Shown in pieces: positions 1 through 9,872 of a stretch of 64,000 nt of DNA. Numbering within the stretch: position 1 is the stretch's first letter; each line of letters begins with the position of its first letter. Source of the stretch: Novosphingobium sp. PP1Y (GTDB taxonomy: Bacteria > Pseudomonadota > Alphaproteobacteria > Sphingomonadales > Sphingomonadaceae); the NCBI RefSeq assembly GCF_000253255.1, contig NC_015580.1, positions 1,811,001-1,875,000 on the forward strand. Direction: 5' to 3'. The position numbers and the translations under genes are program-made. The notes under the pieces were generated by a model. That model was not told the origin of the DNA and searched no databases. It saw only the letters and a list, made by a program, of their open reading frames with translations.

Positions 1-2
1 TG

Positions 3-560
3 GTCGGCACCGTGGCCGCCGGTGCCATGGCGGTTGCGACGGCCAGCCCGGCATTGGCCCGGGACCACAGCGGCGGGATCGGCACCGGGGACGTGATTGC
101 CGGTGCCCTCGTCATCGGCGGGATCGCTGCGGTTGCCGCGGCCGCCAGCAGCGGCAACGACCGCTACGACTATCGCTACGACCGCGATCGCCGCGGGCGC
201 TACGACTATGGCCGGGCCGGATATGGCCGGGGCATGAGCGCGCGCGATGCCGTGCAGCAATGCGTGCGCACGGCCGAGCGGGCGGCCAGCCGCTACAGCT
301 ATGGCGGCAGGGCCAAGGTAACCGACGTGCGCAAGGTCGATCGCAAGAGCTACGGCTACAAGGTCAAGGGCCGTATCGCGGTGAACGCCATGGGCCGTCA
401 CTGGCGCTCGGGCGACCATGACTATGGCCGGGGCTGGAACCGCGATTACCGGGGTTGGAACAGCTCGCTGCGCGGCTACGATTCCGGTTCGTTCGAGTGC
501 AAGGTCGATTATCGCGGCGGGATCCGCGACCTCGACTTCAAGGGCATTCGCGGCCTGTAA
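3..560 (+). CDS. exported Gly/Tyr/Arg-rich protein, 5' partial
   Basis: The reading frame is open from base 3, so the start codon lies upstream of the window; the GTG at 12 is probably internal to a signal peptide that ends at SPALARD. After cleavage there is a hydrophobic GDVIAG-LVIGGIAA segment, a Tyr/Arg/Asp-rich low-complexity stretch, and a C-terminal region with two cysteines (QQCVRTAE and FECKVD). The next gene (685-1239) repeats the same plan: signal peptide, GDVLAGLLIVGGIAA segment and two C-terminal Cys. They look like tandem paralogues. Function is unknown; envelope location is inferred from the signal peptide. Confidence 0.7.
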   Translation, partial: VGTVAAGAMAVATASPALARDHSGGIGTGDVIAGALVIGGIAAVAAAASSGNDRYDYRYDRDRRGRYDYGRAGYGRGMSARDAVQQCVRTAERAASRYSYGGRAKVTDVRKVDRKSYGYKVKGRIAVNAMGRHWRSGDHDYGRGWNRDYRGWNSSLRGYDSGSFECKVDYRGGIRDLDFKGIRGL

Positions 561-684
561 CATTTGCGACGAGCCGAATGGCTGAGAGGATGGGCGGTTC
601 ATGCCGAAGAAAGCATGGGCCGCCTATTTCATGTCGATGATGGGCGGCGCGGATCGTGCACGCCGGATGTGGGACTGACCTGCA

Positions 685-1239
685 ATGCAGACCTTCCGTT
701 CACGCATAGCTGTCTCGCTTGCCGCCGCTGCGGCCTTGTCCATGACCGCGACGCCGGTTTTCGCCCGCGGCTACGGCGACTGGCGGGGCTATCGCCATCA
801 CCACCATGACCGCGGCCTCGATGGCGGTGACGTTCTGGCCGGCCTGCTGATCGTCGGCGGGATCGCAGCCATCGCCAGCGCTGCCAGCAAGTCCGCGAGG
901 GACAAGCAGGTCGAGGAACCCTCCCGCTACCCCGGCGGGCCGGACTACGATGCGCCCGAGGATCGCGGTTACGGTGACGTCCCGCGCGAGGAACGGGGCA
1001 ATCCGCGTGACTATCCCGAGGGCGCCCGTTCGAACGAGAGCTTCGACGACATGGTGGCAAGCTGCGCCGACGAGATCGAACGCGGCGAACGTCGCATCGA
1101 TACCGTCGACACTGTCGCGCGCATGGGTGAACGCTACAGCGTCGAAGGCCGGCTTGAGGATGGCCGCGAGTTTGCCTGCAGCATCGACCGCGAGGGGCGC
1201 GTGCGCTCGGTGGCGGTCGACGGCCATGCCCTGATCTGA
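685..1239 (+). CDS. exported protein, paralogue of the preceding gene
   Basis: 184 residues. An N-terminal signal peptide (MQTFRSRIAVSLAAAA through FARG) is followed by a His-rich patch (HHHHD), a hydrophobic GGDVLAGLLIVGGIAAIASA segment, an acidic and proline-rich linker, and a C-terminal domain with cysteines in ASCADEIE and FACSIDRE. The hydrophobic segment and Cys arrangement match the gene that ends at 560, so the pair probably arose by duplication. The C-terminal part reads like a small folded beta domain, but no named family was recognised. There is no strong Shine-Dalgarno sequence before the ATG. Confidence 0.75.
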   Translation: MQTFRSRIAVSLAAAAALSMTATPVFARGYGDWRGYRHHHHDRGLDGGDVLAGLLIVGGIAAIASAASKSARDKQVEEPSRYPGGPDYDAPEDRGYGDVPREERGNPRDYPEGARSNESFDDMVASCADEIERGERRIDTVDTVARMGERYSVEGRLEDGREFACSIDREGRVRSVAVDGHALI

Positions 1240-1305
1240 TCTCCCGTCCAGTCACGCCAGGGTCGACGCTTCTCGAGACTGGCGACGGGCGAGGCGGCCG
1301 GCGCC

Positions 1306-1956
1306 TCAGTCCTCCGGCGCGCCGGCATGGCCGGGCAGGGCGATGGACCAGTGGATCGCCGCACCGCGCATGGTGAAGCCGGCAAACACCGCGATCGCCC
1401 AGGTCAATTGCGCCGACAGCCCAAGCGCGATGCCGAGACCGGCCAGAGCGGCGGAAAGCGCTGCAGCGGTGACGTAGAGTTCCGGGCGCATCAGGATCGA
1501 GGGCTGGCCGGCAAGGACATCGCGCACGATGCCGCCGGCGCAGCCGGTGATGACGCCCATCATGATCGCAGCGACCGTGGGCACGCCCCAGGCCAGCGCC
1601 TTGATCGTGCCGAACACTGCATAAGTCGCCAGCCCCAGCGCATCGGCCCATTCGAGCAGCTTGCCTTCCCACCAGCGCACCGGCGTAAACCAGGCGATCA
1701 GGGCGACGGCGAAGCAGACGGGCGCGACGAGCGGGTCCTGAATCCAGAATACCGGGGCGCCGATCAGCAGGTCGCGCACCGAACCGCCGCCGACGCCGGT
1801 GACGAGCGCGAAGAAGGCCACGGTCACGAATGTCTGGCGCAGGCGCGCGGCCACCAGTGCGCCGGTTAGCGCGAAGACGGCAATGCCCAGCAGGTCCAGC
1901 ATCGGCGGCAGGGCGGGCACGGGCGGCGGCGTTATCGCGGAAAGCATCGGCATCAT
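1306..1956 (-). CDS. TRIC/UPF0126 family membrane protein
   Basis: 216 residues with about six to seven hydrophobic segments. The family hallmark is an internal duplication, each half carrying a GG-x-VRD motif: GGGSVRDLL near residues 57-64 and AGGIVRDVL near 139-147. Both are present and intact. Bacterial members of this family (YadS-like, UPF0126) are homologues of trimeric intracellular cation channels. The ATG at 1956 is preceded by AGGGACAGGC, a good ribosome site. The gene is divergent from the M49-like peptidase and convergent with the exported protein ending at 1239. The ion carried cannot be inferred from sequence. Confidence 0.85.
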   Translation of the reverse strand: MMPMLSAITPPPVPALPPMLDLLGIAVFALTGALVAARLRQTFVTVAFFALVTGVGGGSVRDLLIGAPVFWIQDPLVAPVCFAVALIAWFTPVRWWEGKLLEWADALGLATYAVFGTIKALAWGVPTVAAIMMGVITGCAGGIVRDVLAGQPSILMRPELYVTAAALSAALAGLGIALGLSAQLTWAIAVFAGFTMRGAAIHWSIALPGHAGAPED

Positions 1957-2065
1957 GCCTGTCCCTTAGCACCATCCACAGCACAGGGCAGGGGCCTTGC
2001 GTCGCCATGGCAGGGCGCTAAGTCTCGAGACAGGTCACACACAATCAACGGACATTCCCCCCATG

Positions 2066-2119
2066 CCCGCAACGAATAACAAGCCCGCAACGAACAGAAC
2101 GCCCGCAACGGAAAAGACG
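2066..2119 (+). repeat. three 18-bp direct repeats
   Basis: Three consecutive 18-base units begin at 2066, 2084 and 2102. Each opens with CCCGCAACG and then diverges in the last nine bases. If translated from the ATG at 2063 they would encode a Pro-Ala-Thr-rich repeat ahead of the lipoprotein signal of the next gene; if translation begins at 2129 they sit in the leader. Confidence 0.7.
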
Positions 2120-2128
2120 TCCGCGTCC

Positions 2129-3826
<1,698 letters not shown>

Positions 3827-3848
3827 TCGCAGATTCGGCATGTCATTT

Positions 3849-3900
3849 CCCCGTCATCCCTGCGCAAGCGGGACCCGGGATCGGTTCCGGGGTGACGGGG
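3849..3900. repeat. dispersed-repeat-like inverted element
   Basis: A 52-bp dyad lies between two convergent genes. Its outer arms are CCCCGTCATCCC (3849-3860) and GGGGTGACGGGG (3889-3900), complementary except for one G:T-type position. A second short stem (CCCTGCGCAAGCGGG) lies inside. The GTCATCCC...GGGTGACG form resembles intergenic repeats common in alphaproteobacterial genomes. It could fold in transcripts from either side, but there is no T-tract. Confidence 0.5.
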
Positions 3901-3938
3901 GATAATGCCGGTGTTGGATAAAGGCCGTCCACAGCCCC

Positions 3939-4901
3939 TCAGGGACGCATGACCACGCGTCCGAAGGGATGGCCTTCCATGACGAAGCGGTGGGCTTCCT
4001 CGGCCTCGCACAGGGCGAATTCGTGCTCGATCGGCATCTCGATCTCGCCCCGCGCGGCGCTTTCGAGCAATTCGGATACGACGGCATGGCCGCGCGGCGT
4101 GTGCATGGCATGGGCGATGGTGATGCCGCCCACGACAAGGCCGTGCATGATCGTTTCCAGATAGCCGAACTGCGGCAGCCGGGTGTTGGCGACACCGGCA
4201 ATGGCGTAGCGGCCCCCGACACGCATGGACTGGACGACGGAATCCTTCTCCATTCCGGTGCCGGAGTCGATCACGAGGTCGAAGCCCTTGCCGAACGTGA
4301 TCTCGCGGAAGCGTTTGACCCGGTCGGGATCGCGATAGTCGATGGCATGGTCCAGTCCGAGGGGGGCGATGCGCGACAGGCGATCGTCGCCAAGGGCAGT
4401 GCCGGTGATCTTGGCGCCCGCGGCCTTGGCAAGCTGGACCGCGGCGATCCCGACGCCAAGGGTCGCGCCATGGACCAGCACGTCCATGCCCGGCCGAACC
4501 TGTCCGAAGGCATGAAGGCAATCGTGCGCAGTGCCGAAGGTGAGGGGGACGACGGCGGCCAGGGCGAGGTCCATGCCCTCGGGGACGTGCCAGACGCTGC
4601 CCTGCGGCGCGGCGAAAAGTTCGGCATGGCTGCCGCCGAAATGGAAGCCGACGACGCGGTCGCCGATGCGAAAGCCGCTCACGGCGCTGCCCAGTGCCTC
4701 GACAGTGCCAGCCGCCTGGCAGCCGGCGATATGCTGCTCTTCCTCGAAAGGGATCAGGTGACGGCACACCATGTCCATTCCCTCTACGGAAATGAACTCG
4801 ACACGGATCAGCACGGCGTCCTCGGCCAGCTGCGGATCAGGCACCGATCCGTAACGCAGGACCTCCGGTCCGCCGTTCTCCTGATAGTAGGCCGCCTTCA
4901 C
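3939..4901 (-). CDS. zinc-independent quinone oxidoreductase-like MDR protein
   Basis: 320 residues, the usual length for the NADPH:quinone oxidoreductase branch of medium-chain dehydrogenases. It has an N-terminal GroES-like domain (MKAAYYQENGGPEVL) and a Rossmann domain with the nucleotide loop HGATLGVGIAAVQLAKAAGA, a variant of the usual GAxGGVG. The structural-zinc cysteine cluster of alcohol dehydrogenases is absent, which supports an NADPH-dependent, zinc-free enzyme. The substrate is unknown. The gene stands alone, with an AT-rich upstream region carrying an inverted repeat (4940-4960) that may be an operator. Confidence 0.8.
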   Translation of the reverse strand: MKAAYYQENGGPEVLRYGSVPDPQLAEDAVLIRVEFISVEGMDMVCRHLIPFEEEQHIAGCQAAGTVEALGSAVSGFRIGDRVVGFHFGGSHAELFAAPQGSVWHVPEGMDLALAAVVPLTFGTAHDCLHAFGQVRPGMDVLVHGATLGVGIAAVQLAKAAGAKITGTALGDDRLSRIAPLGLDHAIDYRDPDRVKRFREITFGKGFDLVIDSGTGMEKDSVVQSMRVGGRYAIAGVANTRLPQFGYLETIMHGLVVGGITIAHAMHTPRGHAVVSELLESAARGEIEMPIEHEFALCEAEEAHRFVMEGHPFGRVVMRP

Positions 4902-4939
4902 CCCAATCCCTTTGCAATGCTTTGCATCACGTTAAATAG

Positions 4940-4960
4940 GAACTGGGTTATAATCAGTTC
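4940..4960 (-). promoter_or_regulatory. candidate operator in oxidoreductase promoter
   Basis: GAACTG and CAGTTC form a perfect 6-bp inverted repeat separated by 9 AT-rich bases, 39 bases upstream of the quinone oxidoreductase ATG. On the minus strand TTGAAC could serve as a -35 element with CTATTT about 17 bases downstream, so the dyad would cover the promoter spacer. The regulator is unknown. Confidence 0.3.
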
Positions 4961-5033
4961 AAGCGGCATATCAGCAATTTAACTTAGCCGGGTTAGCAAA
5001 TGTGTGGAAGATCCTGGGGGGAGCGCCGCCGGA

Positions 5034-5459
5034 TCATGCGCGCGCGAAAAGCTGACCCAAATCCGCGAAGGCCTTCATTTCGATGGCATTTCCCGAAGGG
5101 TCGCGAAAGAACATCGTCGCCTGCTCTCCGGGTTGACCGGGAAAGCGCACGTGCGGGGGGATGACGAAGTCCATGCCGGCCGTCGTCAGCCGCTCTGCCA
5201 GCTCGCGCCATTGCTCCAGGGTGAGGACCACGCCGAAGTGCGGCACCGGCACGTCGTGCCCGTCTACCGGGTTTGCTCCGGCGTCGGGCGGAGCCATGCC
5301 GGGTAGGAGATGGGCCACGATCTGGTGTCCGAAGAAATCGAAGTCGATCCATCCGTCGCTGCTGCGCCCTTCCGGGCAGCCGATCAGTTCGCCCCAGAAA
5401 GTGCGCGCGGCTGCAAGGTCGTGGACGGGAAAGGCGAGATGGAACGGGCGCAGGGACAT
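5034..5459 (-). CDS. VOC-superfamily (glyoxalase-like) protein
   Basis: 141 residues from the ATG at 5459 (MSLRPFHLAFPVHDLAAARTF). The frame is open further upstream, but a longer start would overlap the acyltransferase gene, and the VOC fold begins exactly at the FHLAFPVHDL strand. The paired beta-alpha-beta-beta-beta modules are recognisable: an N-terminal half ending near GHQIVAHL and a C-terminal half from HFGVVLTLEQW to FRDPSGNAIEMKAF. The ending DPSGNAIE is typical of the family and carries the usual metal-ligand Glu. The reaction cannot be told from sequence; this family includes dioxygenases, lyases and resistance proteins. Confidence 0.8.
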   Translation of the reverse strand: MSLRPFHLAFPVHDLAAARTFWGELIGCPEGRSSDGWIDFDFFGHQIVAHLLPGMAPPDAGANPVDGHDVPVPHFGVVLTLEQWRELAERLTTAGMDFVIPPHVRFPGQPGEQATMFFRDPSGNAIEMKAFADLGQLFARA

Positions 5460-5532
5460 GGCATCAGAAATAGGAGCAATGCGGGGCGGGGCCAAGCGCG
5501 AGCTGCGCCAGCTAGTCGCGTGGTGGACTGCC

Positions 5533-6672
5533 TCAGGGGGCAGCGTATTCTTCTGCCCGGGTCTGGCGCGCAAGCTTGCGCCGGCCGAAGCGGGCGATGA
5601 CGGCCCGGCCAAGCGATTGTCCCTGCAGCTCGACCAGCCGATAGCTCGCGTAGGCCAGCCCGTAGGCGATGGGCGCGGTGATCGCGAAAGTCAGGGTGAA
5701 GCGGGCGGCCGCGGGCATGTCCTGCGCCCATTCCTCGATGGTCCAGGCGGCAACGCGGTGCAGGACCAGCAGGTGGACGAGATAGACGCCGTAGGACAGC
5801 TCGCCCAGCCAGTGGAACGGCGGCGCTCCGAGCAGGCGGGACAGGCGGTCGATCCACGGTATCGCCCGCCAGTGCACCAGCGCGAAGAAGCCGAGGAAGA
5901 TCCCCTCGCGCACGACGAGGTGGAGCAGGTCGGTCTTGCCGCCGATGGGGATGGCTACCAGCACGGCAGCGGCGGCGAGGCAGGCCGCCTGCTGCCTTTC
6001 CAGCGCCGCCGCGATGAGCATGCCGGCGGCAAACAGGTGCATCTTGAGCGGCAGGAACGAAGGCATCGGATAGGCCGCGCCCAGCGCGCCCGCCAGCAGG
6101 GCAATCGATACCGAGAGGATCGAGACGCACAGCGCGGTCCTTATCCAGCCGAAGCGTCCGGCAAGGAGTACGGCGAAGGGGAACACTGCGTAGAATTGCA
6201 TCTCCAGCCCGAGGCTCCAGTCGGGCAGGGGTGTGCGGAAGGCATATTCGGGCAGGAGGCCGAACAGGTAGGTGACGTGCAGAGCGATGTTCGAGGCGCT
6301 CGCGTCGGTATAGCGCTCCGGCGCCTGCAGGGACTGGCCGAGAAAACTGTCGATCACGACGCGGTCTGCGTAGATCGCCTTGCCCGCCAGCAACGCGGCG
6401 GCGAGCAGGACGAAATAGAGCGGCGAGATCCGGAAGAAGCGCCGGGTCCAGAAGGCAGCCCAGGTGGCGGGGCGCGCCCAGTCTTCCCTGTCCTTTCGCA
6501 GCTGGAACTGGAAAGTCATCAGGAAGCCGGACAGCAGGATGAACAGGTCGACGCCCAGGTCCGGCTTGCCGAGAATCGGGAGGGAAAAGCCGGTAAGGAT
6601 CAGGCAATGGCCGATCAGTACCCACAGCGCGGCAAGGCCGCGCAGGCCATCGAGACATTCGATCCTGTTCAA
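5533..6672 (-). CDS. acyltransferase-3 family membrane protein
   Basis: 379 residues with about ten hydrophobic segments. The N-terminus carries the family signature: RIECLDGLRGLAALWVLIGH, in which the His at about residue 22 is the conserved catalytic candidate, followed by GVDLFILLSGFLMT. These proteins (OafA/YrhL type) move acetyl or other acyl groups onto sugars or lipids across the inner membrane. No sugar-biosynthesis genes are nearby, so the acceptor is unknown. The stop at 5533 lies 73 bases before the VOC gene start, and the two could be cotranscribed. Confidence 0.85.
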   Translation of the reverse strand: MNRIECLDGLRGLAALWVLIGHCLILTGFSLPILGKPDLGVDLFILLSGFLMTFQFQLRKDREDWARPATWAAFWTRRFFRISPLYFVLLAAALLAGKAIYADRVVIDSFLGQSLQAPERYTDASASNIALHVTYLFGLLPEYAFRTPLPDWSLGLEMQFYAVFPFAVLLAGRFGWIRTALCVSILSVSIALLAGALGAAYPMPSFLPLKMHLFAAGMLIAAALERQQAACLAAAAVLVAIPIGGKTDLLHLVVREGIFLGFFALVHWRAIPWIDRLSRLLGAPPFHWLGELSYGVYLVHLLVLHRVAAWTIEEWAQDMPAAARFTLTFAITAPIAYGLAYASYRLVELQGQSLGRAVIARFGRRKLARQTRAEEYAAP

Positions 6673-6943
6673 ACGCTACTCCTGCCCTGCGCCGTGGGGC
6701 CTCTTGCGGCGGTGCGACCCGCGATCCGGGCCGGTGCAGGGCATCGCCCCGGGACCGGCCCCGGAAAGCGAACTCGCCGATCGGGGCGGCGCATTCCATC
6801 GGCTTTCGACCGGTGGAGGCGCAGCCTCGGGTAAACGAGTGACGGGAGAATGCGTTCTTCGGCTCGCCGCGCGCAGGCATGCATTCGGCGCGCGGCGAGT
6901 GTCTCGGGAATCCCCCGCAGGCTGGTCCTGCGGGGGCAAGGGG
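6673..6943. other. intergenic region with two strong hairpins
   Basis: No gene is seen. Two perfect inverted repeats lie near the 3' end of the porin-like gene: CTCGCCGCGCG (6863-6873) with its complement at 6889-6899, and CCCCCGCAGG (6912-6921) with its complement at 6927-6936. The second begins 7 bases after the porin stop and is probably its transcription end signal, although no T-tract follows. Confidence 0.55.
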
Positions 6944-7705
6944 TTAAAGGGAGACGCGGGCGTAGGCGCTCAGGCGTTCGCCCGTGCCCTTGTCGCCATA
7001 TTCCACGGCTGCGGCGCGGTGCCGGTTGATCGAGGTGTCCGAGTAGAGCACGCCCACCGCAATCGGCCCGAAGCTCTGCTCGGCGCCCATGTACCAGTTG
7101 GCGTAGTTGCCGTCCGGACGCAGGCGCGTGCTCCTGGCATCGCCGTTCGAATTGCCGAAGGCGTAGCCGCCGCCGACATAGGCGGTGATCGGCGTGCCGG
7201 GCAGGCCGACGCCAAGGTCGGCGCCGGCATGGCCATAGCTGCCGCCGATGGCATCCTGAGACGGCGCGTAGCTGACGCCCAGGGCCAGCTGTGCCGGTCC
7301 CAGCGTGCGGGCTGCGCGCCCTTCCAGTTCCACGTAGTCGAGGCCCTTCGCACCATCATCGGCCCCGGCGAACAGGTGGCCGGCAATCCCTGCGGAAAGA
7401 TCCCAGCCCGCCGCCGAGGTGGAATAGCGCGGGGCGATGGTGAAGCCCCAATCGCTGCCGCCGTGACGCCGGCTGCCGCGCAGGGTGGCGACGCTGGCCG
7501 AGATCGAGAGATCATGGCTCAGGGCGAGCGTGCCTTCGGCGCGCAGGGCCGGGGCGCTGTCGCTCCAGCTCAGGCCGTCCTCGCGATAGTCGGTCGTGGC
7601 CTCGATGCTGGCGCCGGTCTGCTCCATGGATTGCGCACAGGCCGGGGCGGCTGCGAGGATGAGCGGCAGGGCAACGGCAAGGGCGTAGTGTGGGTTAAGG
7701 GACAA
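6944..7705 (-). CDS. TorF-type putative porin
   Basis: 253 residues beginning with a TTG. This start is chosen because AAGGA sits six bases upstream and because it gives a clean signal peptide (SLNPHYALAVALPLILAAA to ACAQ). The mature part is built of short alternating amphipathic strands typical of an outer membrane barrel (for example DYREDGLSWSD and LSISASVATLRGSR), and the protein ends in RVSL. It resembles the TorF (Gcw_chp) family of putative porins; a more typical copy lies at 52277-53125. The upstream gene stops 19 bases earlier, so the two are likely one transcript. Confidence 0.65.
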   Translation of the reverse strand: MSLNPHYALAVALPLILAAAPACAQSMEQTGASIEATTDYREDGLSWSDSAPALRAEGTLALSHDLSISASVATLRGSRRHGGSDWGFTIAPRYSTSAAGWDLSAGIAGHLFAGADDGAKGLDYVELEGRAARTLGPAQLALGVSYAPSQDAIGGSYGHAGADLGVGLPGTPITAYVGGGYAFGNSNGDARSTRLRPDGNYANWYMGAEQSFGPIAVGVLYSDTSINRHRAAAVEYGDKGTGERLSAYARVSL

Positions 7706-7724
7706 GTCTTTTCCTTGGTTCGAT

Positions 7725-8153
7725 TCAATTGACAGCCAGCGAACGCACCGCCTCGATGGCGGCAAGCGCAGACGGGCGGTCCGCTTCTGCAGCAGAGGCG
7801 AGGAATTTCAAGATCTTCCCGTGATGTGCGGCCACGAGCCTTTCGAGACGTTCCGCCGCGTTCGCGCAGGGGCCGTATGCGGTTTGTTCGAGAACCTTGG
7901 TGGGGGCAATCGTGCTGGTCAGCGCCGGCGTGCTCGCGCCCATCATGATGTGGCGCTCGACGGAGACGGTAGCGGTGAGATCGCAGCGGGTGCTGTGGGC
8001 GCGGGTGGGTGCGCCCGTCCTGCGGATCTTCGCATTGGTCTCGATCACGCCGCGATACTCAACGGCATGGTTCGCACCGCTGTGGTGGATGTCGATGGAG
8101 TGGGTGGGAGCGGTTGCAGTGACGAGGGCAAGGGGAATCAGGGCCAGCGACAT
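7725..8153 (-). CDS. exported protein of unknown function
   Basis: 142 residues with a probable signal peptide (MSLALIPLALVTATAP). Two cysteines are visible (RCDLTATV and GPCANAAE), possibly forming a disulphide in the periplasm. The C-terminal third is helical and Ala/Leu-rich. No family was recognised. It is followed by the porin-like gene after 19 bases, so the pair probably forms an operon, and the protein may act in the same compartment. Confidence 0.6.
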   Translation of the reverse strand: MSLALIPLALVTATAPTHSIDIHHSGANHAVEYRGVIETNAKIRRTGAPTRAHSTRCDLTATVSVERHIMMGASTPALTSTIAPTKVLEQTAYGPCANAAERLERLVAAHHGKILKFLASAAEADRPSALAAIEAVRSLAVN

Positions 8154-8300
8154 ATCAATCCATCTCTATCTGCTTAAAAATTAGGCAATAGTGATCAAAA
8201 AATGATCATGCCCCGGATAGAGCCGCTTCAATTCCCGATTGTTTCCCGAGAGTCTCGTTGTCGTGCTGCACGCGATCTGCACCGGGAGCCGGAAAGACAA

Positions 8301-8331
8301 AAGGCCGGCGCTGCGGGGCAGCACCGGCCTT
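8301..8331 (-). terminator. rho-independent terminator of lpdA
   Basis: A 13-bp stem (AAGGCCGGTGCTG pairing with CAGCGCCGGCCTT on the minus strand, one wobble) with a 5-base loop is followed by TTTGTCTTT. It starts 22 bases past the lpdA stop. Confidence 0.85.
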
Positions 8332-8353
8332 CATGTCAGTCTGCAATAGACGG

Positions 8354-9751
8354 TCAGATGTGGATTGGCTTGCCGGTCACGGCCATCGCCGCTTCCTTGA
8401 TCGCTTCCGAATGGGTCGGGTGCGCGTGGCAGGTATAGGCGATGTCTTCGCTGGTCGCGCCGAATTCCATGGCCTGCGCGGCCTGGGCGATCATCGTGCC
8501 GGCAACCGAGGCGATGCACCACACGCCGAGCACGCGGTCGGTCTCGGCATCGGCGATCACCTTCACGAAGCCGTCGGGCTCGTGGTTGGTCTTGGCACGC
8601 GAGTTGGCGAGCATCGGGAACTTGCCGACCTTGACTGCACCGCGTTCCTTGGCCGCTTCCTCGGTCAGGCCGACGCCGGCGATCTCGGGGAAAGTATAGA
8701 CCACGCCGGGGATGACGTCGTGGTTCACGATGCCGGTGAGGCCTGCGATGTTCTCGGCCACGGCAATGCCTTCATCCTCGGCCTTGTGCGCCAGCATCGG
8801 GCCGGGGATCACGTCGCCGATGGCCCAGACGCCGTCGACCTTGGTCGCGAAGTCGTGGTCGGTCTCGATCTGGCCGCGCTGGTTGAGCTCGAGGCCGATC
8901 TTGTCGAGGCCGAGGCCCTCGGTGTTGGGACGACGGCCGATTGAGACGAGCACTGCGTCGGCCTCGATCACTTCGGCATCGCCGCCCGCGGCTGGCTCGA
9001 CGGTGACCTTGGCCTTCTTGCCCTTCACTTCGACGCCGGTCACCTTGGTGCCCAGCTTGAGCGTCATGCCCTGCTTCTTGAACAGCTTGCCCGCTTCCTT
9101 GCGCACTTCGCCGTCCATGCCGGGCAGGAGCTGGTCGAGGAATTCGACGACGGTCACTTCCGCGCCGAGGCGTCGCCAGACCGAGCCGAGCTCGAGGCCG
9201 ATCACGCCGCCGCCGATGACGACCATCTTCCTGGGAACCGAAGCCAGTTCCAGCGCGCCGGTCGAATCGACGACGACGCCCTTGTCATTGTCGATCTCGA
9301 CGCCGGGCAGGGGGGTGACCGAGGAGCCGGTGGCGATGACGATGTTCTTGGCGGTTACCGACTTGCCGGCAACTTCGACGGTGTGCGCGTCCTTGAACTG
9401 CGCATAGCCCTTGAGCCAGTCGATCTTGTTCTTCTTGAACAGGAACTCGATGCCGCCGGTCAGGCCCTTCACCGAATCGCGGCGCTGGCCGTGCATGGCC
9501 TCCAGGTCGAGTTCGGGCGTAACCTTGACGCCCAGCTTGGTCATCGCGCCGCTGGCGGCCTGCTCGAAGTATTCCGAGGCATGGAGCATCGCCTTGGAGG
9601 GAATGCAGCCGACGTTGAGGCAGGTACCGCCCAGCGTTTCGCGCCCTTCGGCGCAGGCGGTCTTGAGGCCGAGCTGCGCGGCGCGGATAGCGGCGACGTA
9701 GCCGCCCGGGCCGGCACCGATGACAAGGACGTCGTAATCGTAATCAGCCAT
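8354..9751 (-). CDS. lpdA: dihydrolipoyl dehydrogenase (E3)
   Basis: 465 residues, full length. It reoxidises the lipoyl groups of the 2-oxoglutarate dehydrogenase complex with FAD and NAD+. The FAD loop is VIGAGPGGYVAA (residues 10-21). The redox-active disulphide is CLNVGC (Cys44, Cys49). The NAD loop is IGGGVIGLELG, and the catalytic His-Glu pair is HPTHSE (His444, Glu449) near the C-terminus. The ATG follows GGAGG at good spacing. It is the last gene of the TCA block but is separated from odhB by an intrinsic terminator, so it may have its own promoter in the 121-bp gap. It could also serve other 2-oxo acid dehydrogenases. Confidence 0.95.
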   Translation of the reverse strand: MADYDYDVLVIGAGPGGYVAAIRAAQLGLKTACAEGRETLGGTCLNVGCIPSKAMLHASEYFEQAASGAMTKLGVKVTPELDLEAMHGQRRDSVKGLTGGIEFLFKKNKIDWLKGYAQFKDAHTVEVAGKSVTAKNIVIATGSSVTPLPGVEIDNDKGVVVDSTGALELASVPRKMVVIGGGVIGLELGSVWRRLGAEVTVVEFLDQLLPGMDGEVRKEAGKLFKKQGMTLKLGTKVTGVEVKGKKAKVTVEPAAGGDAEVIEADAVLVSIGRRPNTEGLGLDKIGLELNQRGQIETDHDFATKVDGVWAIGDVIPGPMLAHKAEDEGIAVAENIAGLTGIVNHDVIPGVVYTFPEIAGVGLTEEAAKERGAVKVGKFPMLANSRAKTNHEPDGFVKVIADAETDRVLGVWCIASVAGTMIAQAAQAMEFGATSEDIAYTCHAHPTHSEAIKEAAMAVTGKPIHI

Positions 9752-9822
9752 GTGAGGCCTCCGTACGCTCGTGCCCGAAGCAGGTGCGGCACGAGGGGAA
9801 AATAGTCATTTCAGCACAAGTG

Positions 9823-9863
9823 AAAACCCCGCCCGGTCCGTCGATCTTCGAAGGTGGGCGGGG
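9823..9863 (-). terminator. intrinsic terminator between odhB and lpdA
   Basis: On the minus strand CCCCGCCC (9863-9856) pairs perfectly with GGGCGGGG (9834-9827), and TTTT follows at once. It starts about 10 bases after the odhB stop, so it would end or attenuate the upstream transcript before lpdA. Confidence 0.7.
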
Positions 9864-9872
9864 TGATCGGGA

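Noticed and set aside
629..2008. 459-residue minus-strand open frame
   Set aside because: It is antisense to the exported-protein gene and out of frame with the TRIC gene; its Arg-rich translation is typical of GC-rich shadow frames.
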